A DNA stretch of 64,000 nt from Piromyces finnis (Eukaryota > Neocallimastigomycota > Neocallimastigomycetes > Neocallimastigales > Neocallimastigaceae). The number at the start of each line of letters is the position of its first letter. Within the stretch, counting starts at the first letter, position 1. Positions 22,345-35,992 of this stretch are shown piece after piece. The notes under the pieces are model-generated. The model was not told the origin of the DNA and ran no database searches. It saw only the letters and a program-made list of their open reading frames with translations. The translations under genes were made by a program, and so were the position numbers. The stretch is from the NCBI GenBank assembly GCA_002104945.1, contig MCFH01000047.1, positions 372,001 through 436,000 of the forward strand, given 5' to 3'.

Positions 22345-23692
22345 AAGAAAAAAATTATATTAGTAATATTAAATACACACAATAATAATAATGGTAAAAA
22401 TGTTAATTTTGCTTCTTTAAATCATTATAATTTTAATGAATTACTAATTATCCTTGTTAGGACACTTGATAAAAAACTAAAGAAACATGGAGATGTTAAA
22501 GCAGTTAAAAACTTTTATTGGAAAGATCTCAAAGGGAATTCAATCAAAGCGCAATATTATGATGATAATAAATTTATTGAAACTAAAGATTTTATCAAAT
22601 TATGTTATGAATACCCAGAGTTTGCCTATGGCTTCTACTGGCTATTGAAAGCAAGAAGCGGATACAAGTTGGATGCTAGAGTTGCAAAAGCTGCTAAATT
22701 TATTGATCCAGTTTGCCCTAATTACTGTCCATGTTGCAAGTGTGGTGTTCAAAGTATTAAACATTGGTTATTAGATTGTCCAACATTTAGAGATATCCGT
22801 ATTAAACATTTTGATTCCATAGTCCAGCTATTTAATTTTTTCAGTCAACGTAATTCCAACAGTCCTATCAATAATAATGAAAATGTTAATATCAGTAGAG
22901 ACAGTAATAACATTAATAGTAATAGTAACAATAGTAGTAATAATAATAACAATAGTAATAGTAACAATAGTAATAATAACAATAGTAGTAATAGAAATAA
23001 TAATATTTGTAATGATAGCAATAGTGAAGATAATAATTCTAATTTAGATAGTAATTTAGTTAATGCTAGTAATAGTTCTAATAATGCGGTGAATATTAAT
23101 GTGTATGATTATTCTAGTGTGTGCAGTAAAATATTTAAATTCCTTCTTGGGGGAAGAAGTTTTAACAATATCAATTACAATTCAAGGGAATGGAAAGAAC
23201 TTTGCAAGTGTCAGATTCAATCTGGTACTAATGAAGGAACACCATTCTTGACGGTAACCGCGGAACTTCTAACCAAAATCATGCCTTTTGCTATTGGCCA
23301 GCAATGGTCAATGTTCAAAAGGTTTGAAGCAACATCCAAGAGCGTCAATGCTGAAGAAACAGTAAGACAGGCCAGGAGGGCCAGCGCAACCAATGGAGAT
23401 CATAATTTTGTTCCATGACAAAATTTTGATCTTTGGCTCGGTGTCCCATTGGAAGTCAAATACAATTATTATACCTTAGTATAATAGTGGCTTTCTTACT
23501 TTAATTAAAATTACTAGAATACATTATACCCAATTTTTATTCATTTGTGTTTATTTAAACATATTTTTTTTATTTTTATTTTTATTTTTAGTTTTTTTTT
23601 TTTTTATTACATGTATTATAATTTTAATTAAATTAATAATAAAGTTTAAAAATATTTGATGCCGTTAAAAAAAAAAAAAAAAAAAAAAAAAA
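22345..23692 (+). mobile_element. Non-LTR retrotransposon 3' fragment with zinc-knuckle C-terminus
   Basis: An open frame runs from 22345 (after a stop at 22342) to the TGA at 23416-23418. Recognisable homology begins near NFASLNHYNF and includes KNFYWKDLKGN, FAYGFYWLLKARSG and CPCCKCGVQSIKHWLLDCPTF. The last is a CxxC...HxxxxC knuckle like the zf-RVT domain at the C-terminus of LINE reverse transcriptases. An Asn/Ser-rich stretch of about 80 residues follows, then a conserved-looking end with RQARRASATNGDHNF. The reverse transcriptase and endonuclease domains are absent, so the element is 5'-truncated as LINE insertions usually are. It ends in an A-tract at 23667-23692. No ATG is needed: the frame is a remnant and not an independent gene. 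The frame is intact and much less AT-rich than its surroundings, which argues for a fairly recent insertion. Confidence 0.8.
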
Positions 23693-24116
23693 TTATCCTT
23701 GAATATTGAAATTCTTTCTTTGGTAAAAAATTTTTACATTCAAGAAAACTTTGTAAAATATCAAACATAACCAGACAAGTGTAAAAGCATTAATCTAGAG
23801 TATCAATTTTGAAGAAACAGCAGTATAACAAAATTACAAAATTAGAATAACCAATGTTGACTGTAACTTTGTCTCTCTCTAGATTTTTTATCTTGATTTA
23901 CAATTTCTGTGTAAGTTAAACACACAATTGTTATATTTTAGTGTAATAACGACCTTTTTTTTTACTTTTAATTAAAACTACTCTAATATATATTACAATT
24001 ATTTTCTATTCATCTGAATTTAACTTTTATTTTTTTATAATGCATAAATTACATGAATCAAATTTTTATATAATAAAATAGCAAGATATTTGCAATTTAA
24101 AAAAAAAAAAAAAGAT
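23693..24116 (+). mobile_element. Decayed second copy of the same retrotransposon 3' end
   Basis: The sequence right after the first copy's A-tail aligns with that copy's own 3' end. A 36-base segment at 23785-23820 matches 23327-23362 at 27 of 36 positions, both ending TGAAGAAACAG. The 3' UTRs then run in parallel: 23495-23530 (TTCTTACTTTAATTAAAATT) matches the region around 23958-23980. It also ends in an A-tract (24099-24115). No reading frame survives. Most differences in the aligned block are C to T or G to A in this copy. Confidence 0.7.
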
Positions 24117-24242
24117 ATTAAATTAAATGAATACTTTCTATAATATTCATAATTCTTAAAATTGTATTTTCTAATATATAGTTATATAGTTATATATTAT
24201 AATATAATATCTAAAGTAAATTAGGTTTTAAAAAAAGAATAA

Positions 24243-24273
<31 letters not shown>

Positions 24274-24306
24274 CAAAAAGAAAAAATAAACTGAAGAAAT
24301 TTGTAA

Positions 24307-27067
24307 CTATTCTACTAAAATTCTTTCTTTTCTCTTTTTTATTTTACTCTTTTTCTTTTTTGATTTTTTCTTTAATTTTGAACTACTATGAACTTTTTTT
24401 ATAGATATATTATCTGAATTTGAATTAAAGGAATCTAATGATTCCATGGAATCTGTAACTTTAATATTTTTATTGGAAAGTTTTTTAATAGCTTTTTTGA
24501 TCTTAAAAACATCTTTATTTTCTTTTTCCTTTATATAAAAATCATTACTACTATTATTAATAGAATTCCGACTTTTATTTGATCTCTTTTTATATTTTTT
24601 CTTTAATTTCTTTGGTTTTTTAGTTGTTACCGTTACAGTAGTTGATGCTGTTTTAAATAATATATCATCGGCGGTTTCATTATATATATTGTCATTCATT
24701 TCAAGTTGTTGTTCATCAAATTTTTTAAGTAATAACTTTTTTTCATAATCCATATCATCATGAGAAATATTTTTATTAAAAATATTATTTGTTCTGCTAC
24801 TGTACGAAATACTTTCCGTTTCATCAGGATTAGAAATTATTGTATCATCCTTCTCACTGTTATCAGATTTATATGTAATGCTAATTTTATAAATATTATT
24901 ATATACATTATTTTGAGTGATAGTTTGAGGTGTTCGTAGGTTTTGTCGTTGTTCTTGAAGTAATCGGCTATAACTTCGTTTTAGTTGTATATCCTTTTCA
25001 AAATCTTGAATTTCTAAATTTTTATTAATGTTAAAAATTGAATTTGTATTTGTTCTCGATGACCATTCCTTGGAATCTTGAGTAATATCATTACAACTGA
25101 AAGAACTGAAAGATTTATTATTGATTTTTTTTTCATGTTCCTGATTTAGAAATGATTTATCATTTTTATTTGAATGTCTTTTTAATAAGTATAGGTATTG
25201 ACTTTCACTTTGAGTTTTCTTAAATTCGTGTTTATGTTTTTGTGCTTTTCGTTCCATCTCTTCACTTAAAACTTTGGAGAAAGAAAGTATTTTTATATTA
25301 GAATCAGATTTCTTTTTTGTAAAGTCATCCGTTTTATTTTTTAATTGATTATTTTGACTTTCTTGTGAATAATTTAGGATGAAGCGATTATTAGATATAT
25401 TGTTACTTTCATTATACGCTTTCATTGATTCTGTATTATTTTCTTGACAATTTTGATTTTGTTTCTTATTTGAAATATCATTAAGATCGTATGGTTTATT
25501 ATACATAATTTGATGAAAAATTCCTTTATAAAGAAAAAATTGAAAAAAATATATATATTATATATTATATATATGAAATTAGAATATTTTACATTATTTT
25601 TTTTTTGTTGTTGTTGTTCTATATAAAAAAAATCATAAATAAATAATCATCTTACTATCTTTATTTCTTATAGATTTAATTGGTTTATTATCTATTATAT
25701 TTGTTTTTCTTTCATGATTGCTATTATCTTTATCGTTATTTTTATTATCATTGACATTGTTATTCATAAATCTTGGTATATCAACAATAATTCTTTCATT
25801 ACTATTATTTTTATTATGAGAACTATTATTAATTTTATCTTTAGCTTCTTTCAATAACTTAATATTTTTAAAACCTTGACTATCTTCATTAAATCGTTTA
25901 TTAGATAATAAATATTGAACTAAATCTTTAAATTTTGGTGTAATATATTCTCTACAGGTATACCGTAATAATTGTTCTGATTGTTCAATTGCCCATGACG
26001 TAACATTATCTAAATTTCTTAATGGAGAAGTAGCTAATCTTGACCATTTTCCTATTATTATATAAAAAAATAATAATAAATTATATTTTAATATTAAATA
26101 AAAAGTTAATGATTGTTTTTTTAACTTTATTAGTTTTTTCCTATCATTAATAATAATAAATTATAATCTGTTATTTTCTGTTGAATATTATTATTATCAT
26201 TATTATTAATTATTTTGGATAGATTATATACTACTATTATAATCCGAGTTAATATATTTATAATTCATTTCTAAAATGGATGTTAATATGCCATGACCCA
26301 TAGACATCATTGTGTTAATGGAATATGGTTTAATATACGTATTTCTACTTAATGGGATTGGGGAAGAACAACTGGCGTCTTCTGAGGCTGTAATTTCATG
26401 AATATCTTTAGAGCAAAAATAGTTTGCTTCAATGGTATATGCATGTTTTATTCCAAATTCTCTATACATTGTCACTCGACCACTACCAATTTTAGAATGT
26501 GGAATATAACTTTCTAAATTTTTATTTTCATTCTGATATGATTTGTCATTATTATTTGTTTTATTTATTTCTTCTTCTTTGGTAGAAAATTCATGATTCT
26601 CTGTACTATTATTATTATCTTCAATATTATTTACCGTTTCATCATAACTTTGACTTTTTGGATTTGATTTATTATCATCGATAGTATCTCTTTTTGATAA
26701 ATTACTCAAGGGATTAATAACTTTGGAAAATAAGAGTGGTTTACTTTTATATAAATCCATGTTTTTATTAGAGAAATCACAATTTAAAATTGAAAAATGC
26801 TTATTATTGAGGGAACAAAGTTTAGCAAAAACATATGATTGTGTTTGAGAAATAAAATCATTTAAAAATCGACTTGAGGATTCTGCATTCTCACCATAAT
26901 TACTAAATGGATATTTGAAAAAATGATTACCAAATGTGAAATATCCAAATTTATTAGCATGGCCGTGAAAATCGATATAATATTCTATATCCGCAATTGT
27001 CGAAAGATAGTCAATGTATTTTTTAACAGCCCCTATTATTTATAATTATAATGTATTTTAAAAAAAA

Positions 27068-27111
<44 letters not shown>

Positions 27112-29202
27112 GTATTAGTATTAGTATTAGTATTATTATTATTATTATTATACGTATTCAATAATTAGTGATATATAAAATAAATAAAAATTAATTCATA
27201 TTTTTTTAATTATATCTATTAAAATTAATATTACATATTGTCGGATGAAGATTTTCATCAGGATTTTTATATACTCTATTTAAATTATATCCATTTTTAT
27301 CTGTTCTGTTTTATTTATTAAAAAAAAAAAGTTTTTTTTTAATATTATAATCAAAAACTTTATTTAATTTATTTATTTATATTAATTACCTATAATTTCC
27401 TTCACTTTAAAAAATATTTTTAAATATAATAATAAATTTTAAAAAAATATTAATTACAATATTTTAATTAGTAATATCATTATTATATTTTAATTTTAAA
27501 ATTATATTATATGTGTTTTAAAAATAATAGTTTATTAATATTTACATTACTCCCTCGGGATTTAGCATCGGTACAATTTTAAATACAAATTTATCTCTTA
27601 ATAATTTCGCTCGAACATCGTTTTCTCTCATTAAGTATTCAATAATCCCATCTACTATATAACTGGAAACTACTTCACCTGGATGTACTCTTGCACTTAT
27701 AAAAATAATTTTTTTCTTTGATTGATTATACTGCAATTTTTTATTACGAATTATTTCATCAATAGTTGATGCTGTTTGAACCTTACTGTAATTAAACATT
27801 TGAATCTTCTTTTCCATTTGATTTGGAAAGATGTTTTTAACATTGAGCTCTTCATATTCATCTCTAATCATAGATTTGGTTGATGAAATAGTTATTAAAT
27901 CTAAATTTAGATTACTACCGGTACGAATTAATACTCGGTGATTAAAGTAAATATCGGTGTAATTAAATTTTAATTCACTATTATTTTCATCTTCTAATAA
28001 ATGATCCCAAAAATATTTTGGATTAATCATTAATGATTTTTTAGTTGAAGAATTCGAATGAATTAAAATATTCTTTATATAATTATTATAGTCTTTTTTC
28101 TGACTTTCATCATAATTTAATGAATTCACATTATCTTCATCATTATACTTTAAAAATTTTTGATAATCAGATTTTAGTGATACTATTTTTTGTTGTAAAT
28201 CTGAATATGAATAAGGTATACAATATGCAAAATAGTAAGTTGTATCTTCTTTATTTTTTTATTTATTATTCAATATTATTTGATATATTAAAAAATATAA
28301 TTCATTATTAGATTTCATCATTTTATATCTTCTTATGTTAATATAATTATATACTATATATATTGACATATAAATTTATTTTTCTACCATTATTTTGTGG
28401 AGGAATCGTGACTTCAAAAGTTACTTGTAAACCGGTATCAACTTTTTCATATAATGGTGCTTTTGATATTTTTTTCCACTTTCTATTTTCCGAGGAACAC
28501 CATACTGGTCTCAATCCAGCTATAAATAATCGAATAACATTATTTAAATTCATTATTCTAAATTGAAGAATGGTCCAGTGACTCGATTCATTACCATTAT
28601 TGTTATTATTATTATTATTATTTGATATTTTATTTTCTTTTTTATCTACTAATATTAATAATTATAATATTTTTTATAATATAATTTAGTTTTCATCTTA
28701 AAAAAATAATTAGCCTTTTATTAAATTAATTTCCATAAATACCTTCTTGAAATAATAAATTATTATCTGAATTAATCGAGGCTAATGATAAATCGAGAAC
28801 GCTTAATGAATCATTTTTTTTTCTGTCTTTAATAATTTTCGACTTTGTTGAGTTATTCATCACAGGAGAACATTCTTTTACAGAAAAGTAAAACCATGTC
28901 CTATTTTTTACATTTACTCCAGAATCATAGGCATCGGGTTTAGTCCAAAGACAATATCTTTTAACATGTGCATATTCTGATTTACTATATAGTTCTTTTT
29001 TATGTAAATTAATGTGATCTTGTATTGATAGAGTTCTAACTCTTGTATCTTTAATTGATGCTATTATATCTTGAAATTCATGCTTATTTAATAATTTAGA
29101 ATCATTGACTATAGGTTGAAATTCTTCAACTTCTATTACTTTATGTAAATTTCCATTATCAAAATTTGAATCAAATATAAAATTTCCTACAAGCTCTTTC
29201 AT
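24307..29202 (-). CDS. AGBL5: Cytosolic carboxypeptidase, CCP5/AGBL5-type tubulin deglutamylase
   Basis: Minus-strand gene of about eight exons: 29202-28743, 28645 to about 28345, about 28240-27546, a 15 nt microexon 27404-27390, 27305-27235, 27032 to about 26230, about 26050-25655 and about 25525-24307; roughly 1300 residues. M14D carboxypeptidases of this group remove glutamates from tubulin tails, and CCP5 removes branch-point glutamates. The N-terminus FIFDSNFDNGNL and FAYCIPYSYSDL match the CCP N-domain. ARVHPGE supplies the HxxE zinc ligands, DFHGHANKFG the third ligand, and HAYTIEANYF the catalytic Glu. GSGRVTMYREFGI followed by HAYTIEANYF resembles CCP5 more than CCP1/4. Two features are odd: an acidic, Asn-rich insertion of about 60 residues before the GSGRV motif, and a C-terminal tail of about 530 residues, low complexity and ending in Lys-rich clusters. 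The boundary near 28345/28240 is the least certain. The gene sits 0.6 kb downstream of the WDR49-type gene on the same strand. Confidence 0.88.
27068..27152. repeat. Intronic ATT/AGT microsatellite
   Basis: ATT units interrupted by a block of four AGTATT hexamers, inside the intron between the exons ending at 27235 and starting at 27032 of the carboxypeptidase gene. Non-coding, probably length-variable. Confidence 0.9.
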
Positions 29203-29698
29203 ACTTTCCTAATATTATTTGATTAAAAGTTTTCTTGCTCTTTAATTTTTTTTTCTTTTTTGATTCATTCCATATTTTCAAAATAATAAAAGTTTTTTTT
29301 TTTTTTTTTTTTTTTTATATTTTATTTTAATCAGTAAAATTTTAAAGTTTATTTTTTTAATACGATAGCTAAATTCAAATAAAGTCAACTATTATATAAT
29401 AGTAAAAAAAATGTATATAATAATAATAATAATGTATTAAATAAATACATTTTGTTATATATTTAAAAAATTAAACTTTTTATGATTTCAATAGACATAT
29501 ATATATATATCATTATTATATTTTTTTTATTTTTTTTTTTTATAATTTGTAACATTTCATTTTTATTTTATATACATATTTTTTTGAGACATAATTTAAA
29601 ATAATCAATTTCATATATTTAGTCTTTAAACGGCGGTATATTATTTTATTTAAATACTTAATTTAAATTATTTCAATCATAAGAAAAAAATGATATTA

Positions 29699-29729
<31 letters not shown>

Positions 29730-29786
29730 TGTATATATTATTGGTATCTTATTTGTTATCAAATTTTCTTGATATTTGTATATTCA
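29203..29786. other. Spacer between carboxypeptidase and WDR49-type genes
   Basis: A/T-rich, with T runs at 29295-29317 and an AAT run near 29700-29728. It should contain the carboxypeptidase promoter and the upstream gene's 3' UTR. No additional coding sequence is recognisable. Confidence 0.5.
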
Positions 29787-30282
29787 CTAAATTGGCTTCA
29801 CTTTTCTTTCTTTCATTACCTTTATTGCAATATAGAATAAAAAATTAAATAATATTAATAATTTATATAAATTAATCAATTAAATATTTATAGTAATTAT
29901 CCAACTTCTATTTAATATTACCGGTTGTGACAACGGTTTATGATCTGGTTTACTTTTGAATCTATTTATTATTGGTATTACACTACTTTGAGAACTAAAA
30001 TTACTCTCTATATCTTTAATTTCATCTAATTCATGATAATTAAGATGATGAAAGACTAAATCAGCTCGTACATTTCCCATAACTGGAGCAACTTTGCTTT
30101 GCTTTTTCAATCCTGTATAAGTGAAAAATTGAACAGGGCTGTTTTTTTGAAATACACCTTTTCTTTGATTTGACTTTATATTATTAATTTCAATGGCATG
30201 TTTCAAAGCATCTGTATTAATTTTAATATAATATAGTTAGCATGATTAAATATTTAATTAATATATACTATATATAATTATC

Positions 30283-30317
<35 letters not shown>

Positions 30318-33300
30318 TACCTAATGCTTTTGCAATAGTATCATTTGATTGATCTTTTTTATTAAGTTTATCAATGTTTTTTTTTTCTATAGGAACATTA
30401 TTAAAAAAAATATTGATATTTTGTTATTACAAATAGTATATATATATGTGTGTGTGTATTTTTTTTTGTTTTGTTTTGTTTTTGTTTTACCTTCAGAATT
30501 AACAGATTTTCTTAATTTATTAAGATGTTCTTTAATTACTATGATAAATAAGTCGGGTTAAATTATATATTAGAACACTATTTTATATTATATAATTATA
30601 TAATTATTTAATTCGTACATGACCAATTTTTATCTGCTTTTTCCTTCAGTTTGATTCTATTAATATAATCTGTATTTTTTTCATTTTCCTTTTTCATGCA
30701 ATCGATTAAGTATTGTTGATATACATCGTCAGGCAGTTTTGAATAAGTTTCTGGATCTTCAATATCCCATGGATCATCTTGTCCAAATGTTCCAATAAAA
30801 TCACCTTCATATAAATTAAAATTAATAATTCATAATTTTTTTATCTAATATTCATTTATACATATATAAAATCTTATTTATTACCATCTAATGTCCAAAG
30901 TCTTACAGAGCAATCTTTTGATGAAGTTAAGATAATGTTTTGAGAATCAATACTACTAACACTAATAATTATTATTATTTTCATAATTATTATATATATA
31001 ATTATAATTATGATAGAAAAAGAAATATAAATAAAAAATGAAATATATATATATATATATATTTATTTATAAAATATAAAATAATCTATTACCTAGTAAT
31101 TGCTGCTATATGAGCTCTAAATATTTTTCTTAATTTAAAGGTATTTTCATTAATATCTTTTAAGTTATCCAAAGTAGGAAATACATCATATATCTTTATA
31201 ATTCATATGTTTTAATGTAATAAAATTAGAATTCTGTAAACAATCCTAAATTTATATTTTTTATAATTACCATAATATTTCCATCAGATGTTCCAATAAA
31301 TAATAATGTAAGATCATGATTTAAAAACATATCACATATACCTTCTTGTTGTAACGGTTTGCATTCCAACTAATGGATATATATATAAATATTAGTAATC
31401 ATGAAAATTCATGTTATTGTGAAATATTATTCCTATAATGTTTTTATTTATTTACTTCATAGATTAATGTCCCTAATTGTATATCCCAGCATCTTATATG
31501 GCCATCAGAATGGCAAGATAATAATGGGACTTTTCCTTTAGAATATGGCCTTCCATTTGATGGATAGAAAAATCTAATCTATAATTATTTATTATTCATT
31601 AAATTATTATTTAATTTAATAAATAATTACAATTTATATAAAGATAATTATATAACTAGTTTTAGAGTTATAACAAACTTTTTCAATTGATTTTTCATCT
31701 ATTGGCCTTAATTCAATTAATGGATCAACTAGTGAAAGCTTCATAAATCCTGACTCTAAATTCCATATTACAATAATTCCATCAACACTACTTGTTGCTA
31801 GAATATTTGGTTCATAAAATGCTATTGATGTAATATCTTCTTGATGTCTATAATTTTAAAAAAATATTAACTAATAATATAAATATTTATGTATCAAATC
31901 ATTATTTTTAAAAATGATTATTCAAATACCCTCTTTCTGAATATAACACTCTTGTTGGCCATGATTCAAAATGATCAGGATCATCAATATATACTGTAAT
32001 TTTTCTATCCCATCCAGTACAAATAACATATTTATTTGAACCCATTTCAATAAAATCAACAGCTGTTACTTCTAAACTATTATCTTTATATAATATTCTT
32101 AATAATTGACCATTATTGAAATTCCACATCTTATTTATTTTTTATATTAAATTAATAATTAATATCTAATAAATAAAAACTTTAGTTTTTAAATTAATTT
32201 TATAAATTTCTTTACTTTTATAACACCATCTCTTCCACCAGTAATTAATCTTCTACCAGAATTATCAAATGAAAAGGCAGTTACTTCAAGGTCCTTATGA
32301 AATTAATAATAATATCAATGTAATTAAAATCTTAAAAAATTTTGTTATAAATTAATACATTAAAAATTTAGTATATAATTACCCCATGTGCTTTATTATA
32401 TTGGAATACTTTTTCTCCAGAATAATACGCCCAAGTACTTATGGTACCATTTTGACTTCCTGTAACCACCTATATAAGAATAAATAATAAATAAATTTTT
32501 TTGTATATTTTATGAAAAAAAAATATTTGAAACATACTTGATAAAAGTTTTCATTGAACATTGCAGCAACAACTTGGGTATTATATGTTCTAACAATTGC
32601 CTTTTTTTGGAATAAATATAACTTTTATAACAATATATGATAATAAATATTTATTTAATTACTAATAACAATAAGATTTTATTGAAATATTGAAATTTTA
32701 ACAGAAAAAAAAAAACATACTGGATAAACATAAAAGTTATTATATCCATTCACTAATTGTTTATTTGTTGAATCATAAAATAAGCATGGAAAACAACAAT
32801 CTTCTTTATACGTTACACATTGCTGAAATGTTTGTAAACATGCAAATGTTGAAATATTCCATACTTTATATGTCTATATTATTTTTAATTATATTAATAA
32901 AATTTAAAACATAATTTCATAAATATATTATTATTGCTTTAATATATATTTTCAACATACTCCATCGTCTGACAAGCTAATAATATGACCTTCTCTTTCA
33001 TTTACTATTAAATTGACAATTCCACTTGTATGACCTTGTAAACTTGCTGCAGGTTTTGATAATATATATGGATTCCATAAACGACTTTTTTTATTGTATG
33101 TTATATTTTAATAGAAACAGTATTTATATATTTAATTGATGATTTATAAAATATATAAATAAAATGAATTAATAATAAATAATATTATAGGATTTGTTAA
33201 ACATATTAATATATATTAATTGATTTCACTTAAAAATTACATAATTTTATCTCCTCCTCCAGTAACTAAAAAACATGGTCTTCTAACCAAAGTAAAACAC

Positions 33301-35292
33301 CTAATACCTTTGGGAATATGGATTGACCGTATTGGCTTCCTTTCAATATCAGTTATTACTAAAGATTTATTACTATCACTTGAACATGTTACAAATGAAT
33401 TTAATTCAGAGTAATATTGAATATCATGAATCCAACTATTATGAACTCTTTTCTAAAAATATAAATATATATTTTATACCAAATTAATGGATTTGATTTA
33501 ATTAATATTACTTTACTGAAGTACTATTATAATTATGTATTCTAATGATGATATTTACTTTAAAGATTTGAATTTGGCCTATTTCACTTTTTTTATTTAA
33601 TTTTGAGTTGATGCTCCAAACACCAAATGCATTACTTGATGATAATATCTTTTTATTAATATATATAAAATTCATATATCCTTGATCATCACCAACCAAT
33701 AATAAATCATAATCCTCATTGAAATTTGCTAATAAAATATAATATATTTATAATTAAATAAAAAATATAAATTAGACAACAAATAAAAAAAATCAGTTTA
33801 ATGATTTTAATCTTAATACCAGTAAATGAAACACATAATGGATTATTATCAAAAGGTCCAAATGAAATAAGTAATCTTGGCTTTATTGCTAAAATATCAA
33901 ATATAGTAACACTTATATATAACAACAAATGATTATAATAATAAATAATAAAGGCGTGTAATTAAAAAATATATATATAATTTGTATTTTACAATCTATT
34001 ATCAGATGAAACAACTAATCTGTTATATTCTTGCATATATGCAGCATCAGTAATCCAAAAATGTGTTGTGTCATAGGTTAATGATGAAAGCTCTAATATA
34101 TTAATTGATCTTTGAAGATTAAAATTTAAACCCCATATATTAGCTACACCATCACGACTATTATTATTTATAATTTAGTTATATATTAAGTATATTGTAA
34201 ATTAAGTAAGATTAATGTCCACTTTATTTCTTATTATTGAAAAAGACTAAAAATTATATATATATACCCCACCTTATTGATAAATATTTTCTTTCTTTAA
34301 TTGTATAAAAAACTTTAACAACAATGCTTTTATGTAAACTAAGATATGTTTTTTTGTTTTTTTCATCAAATATCATCATCTAATGTTGTAGTAGCGATAA
34401 GTTGTAATATAAGATTATATAAATATACATCATAAAATAATGAATAATAAATTATTATATATATATATATATATATAATTTATTATTAAAATTACATTTG
34501 AAGAATCATCCTTTTCTAATGCTCCGCTCATCATATATGACGAAAATTCATCCCATGACATATTACCATCTGTATTTGCATCAATTTTCATGAAAAGCAT
34601 AGTCATTTGTTCAGTACTTAATGCACCATTTAAAATTTCACCGAAAACTTCCAAAAACTATAATTTGTAATAAATATTTGTTTTTTCGTTATTTTTTTTT
34701 TTTTTTTAATATTTCTACATGAATAAATATTTTAATTTTTTATTTTATTTAATATAAACATATAATCAACAAAATATACTTTATCCATTGTAAAACCTGT
34801 ACTTCCATCTTCGTTTCTATGTTCTTGCAGTTTTTCCATAAGCATTTCAAAATGATGAATATTCATATACTGTTGAATATCTCTATCACATATATGTTAT
34901 ATTTATCACTTTATCATTAGTCATTTAATTAATACTTTTATTAGCATATTAAATTATATTATTATTATTATTCATTATTCATTATTCATGAATGAAATAC
35001 TCTACTCGTTTAATTTTGCTCCTTTATTTTTTTTCTTTTTAGGTTTTTCTTCTTCATTAATTTCATCCTCTTTTATGTCATCTTCATGTTTTTCTATACT
35101 ATTTGAAGAAGAAGAAACTTTTTGCGAAGTCTCATCTTTTTCTTCAACTTCATCATCAATACCATTCATTTTATCTTTTATTTATAATTTTATATATTAT
35201 ATAAGTTAACTAAGCATTAACACAGAGAAAATATCATGTTTAGAAAATATATATATATATATTTTATAAATACTTGTGTCATCTATTTCCAT
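29787..35292 (-). CDS. WDR49: EF-hand/WD40-repeat protein of the WDR49 (CFAP337) family
   Basis: A minus-strand gene in about two dozen short exons. The start is placed at 35292, giving a 19 nt first exon followed by an acidic/Lys-rich exon (about 35205-35010). Exons around 34900-34790 and 34660-34495 encode an EF-hand pair. The second has a canonical calcium loop, DANTDGNMSWDE, with D, N, D, S and E at the ligand positions. WD40 repeats then run from about 34400 to 30890; the exon at 32129-31915 reads MWNFNNGQLLRILY then CTGWDRKITVYIDD, wording characteristic of WDR49/WDR64/EFCAB8 proteins. The tail from 30820 down (FIGTFGQDDPWDIEDPETY, then Lys-rich helices) is also found after the repeats in this family. 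Relatives are axonemal; the Chlamydomonas member is CFAP337. The 3' end is uncertain: splicing from about 29922 to 29822 gives a stop at 29787, otherwise the frame stops at 29880. Confidence 0.8.
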
Positions 35293-35992
35293 TTTTTTTA
35301 TATATATTTTATTTTACTTGTATTTTGTAATGAATCTTGTTTTTGAGTTAAATATATTTAATTTTTATTATTTCCACTTTTATAATAATTATTATTGCTT
35401 GTATTATTGCTATTAATTTAGTATATAAAAGGTATATAAAACTAGTTTTGAATATGAACTTTACATTTCAAAATTTTAAATCTTTCCAAAAAAAAAAATA
35501 TTTATATTTACCAATATAAATTTATTGTTTATATGTTATAATATACTCTAATTTATATGTATCATATATTATTATATAGTTTAATATATTAGATTTAAAT
35601 AAATTTTTCAATTGCATAAAGTTTTAAAAAACTTTTTCTAAATAATAATTTAATGTCAAAAAAAAAATAGTTTTATTGAAATGAAATTTTAATTTTCTAA
35701 TAAAAAATTTTATTTTTAAATATTGATAAACTAAAAAGAGAACAAAAAGAAAATTAAAAAAGAAATAAATTTTCTTTATACTTTAATAAATACAATTAAA
35801 TCGTGTTTTAAATAAGTATTATTAATTGATTAAATAATTAATTAATAATTATTATAATAATAAGAATTACTAGATAATTTAATAAATAAATTTCCATTTT
35901 ATTTTTTAATCTAAAGCGCTATATATGTTATAAAAATGAATTGAAAAAAAAAAAAAAGTTTTAATTTTTTCTTAATTCTATTAATCCTAATT
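35293..35992. other. Spacer between WDR49-type gene and A49 gene
   Basis: 700 bp of A/T-rich DNA without reading frames. It holds the WDR49-type promoter and the A49 3' UTR. Nothing else was recognised. Confidence 0.5.
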
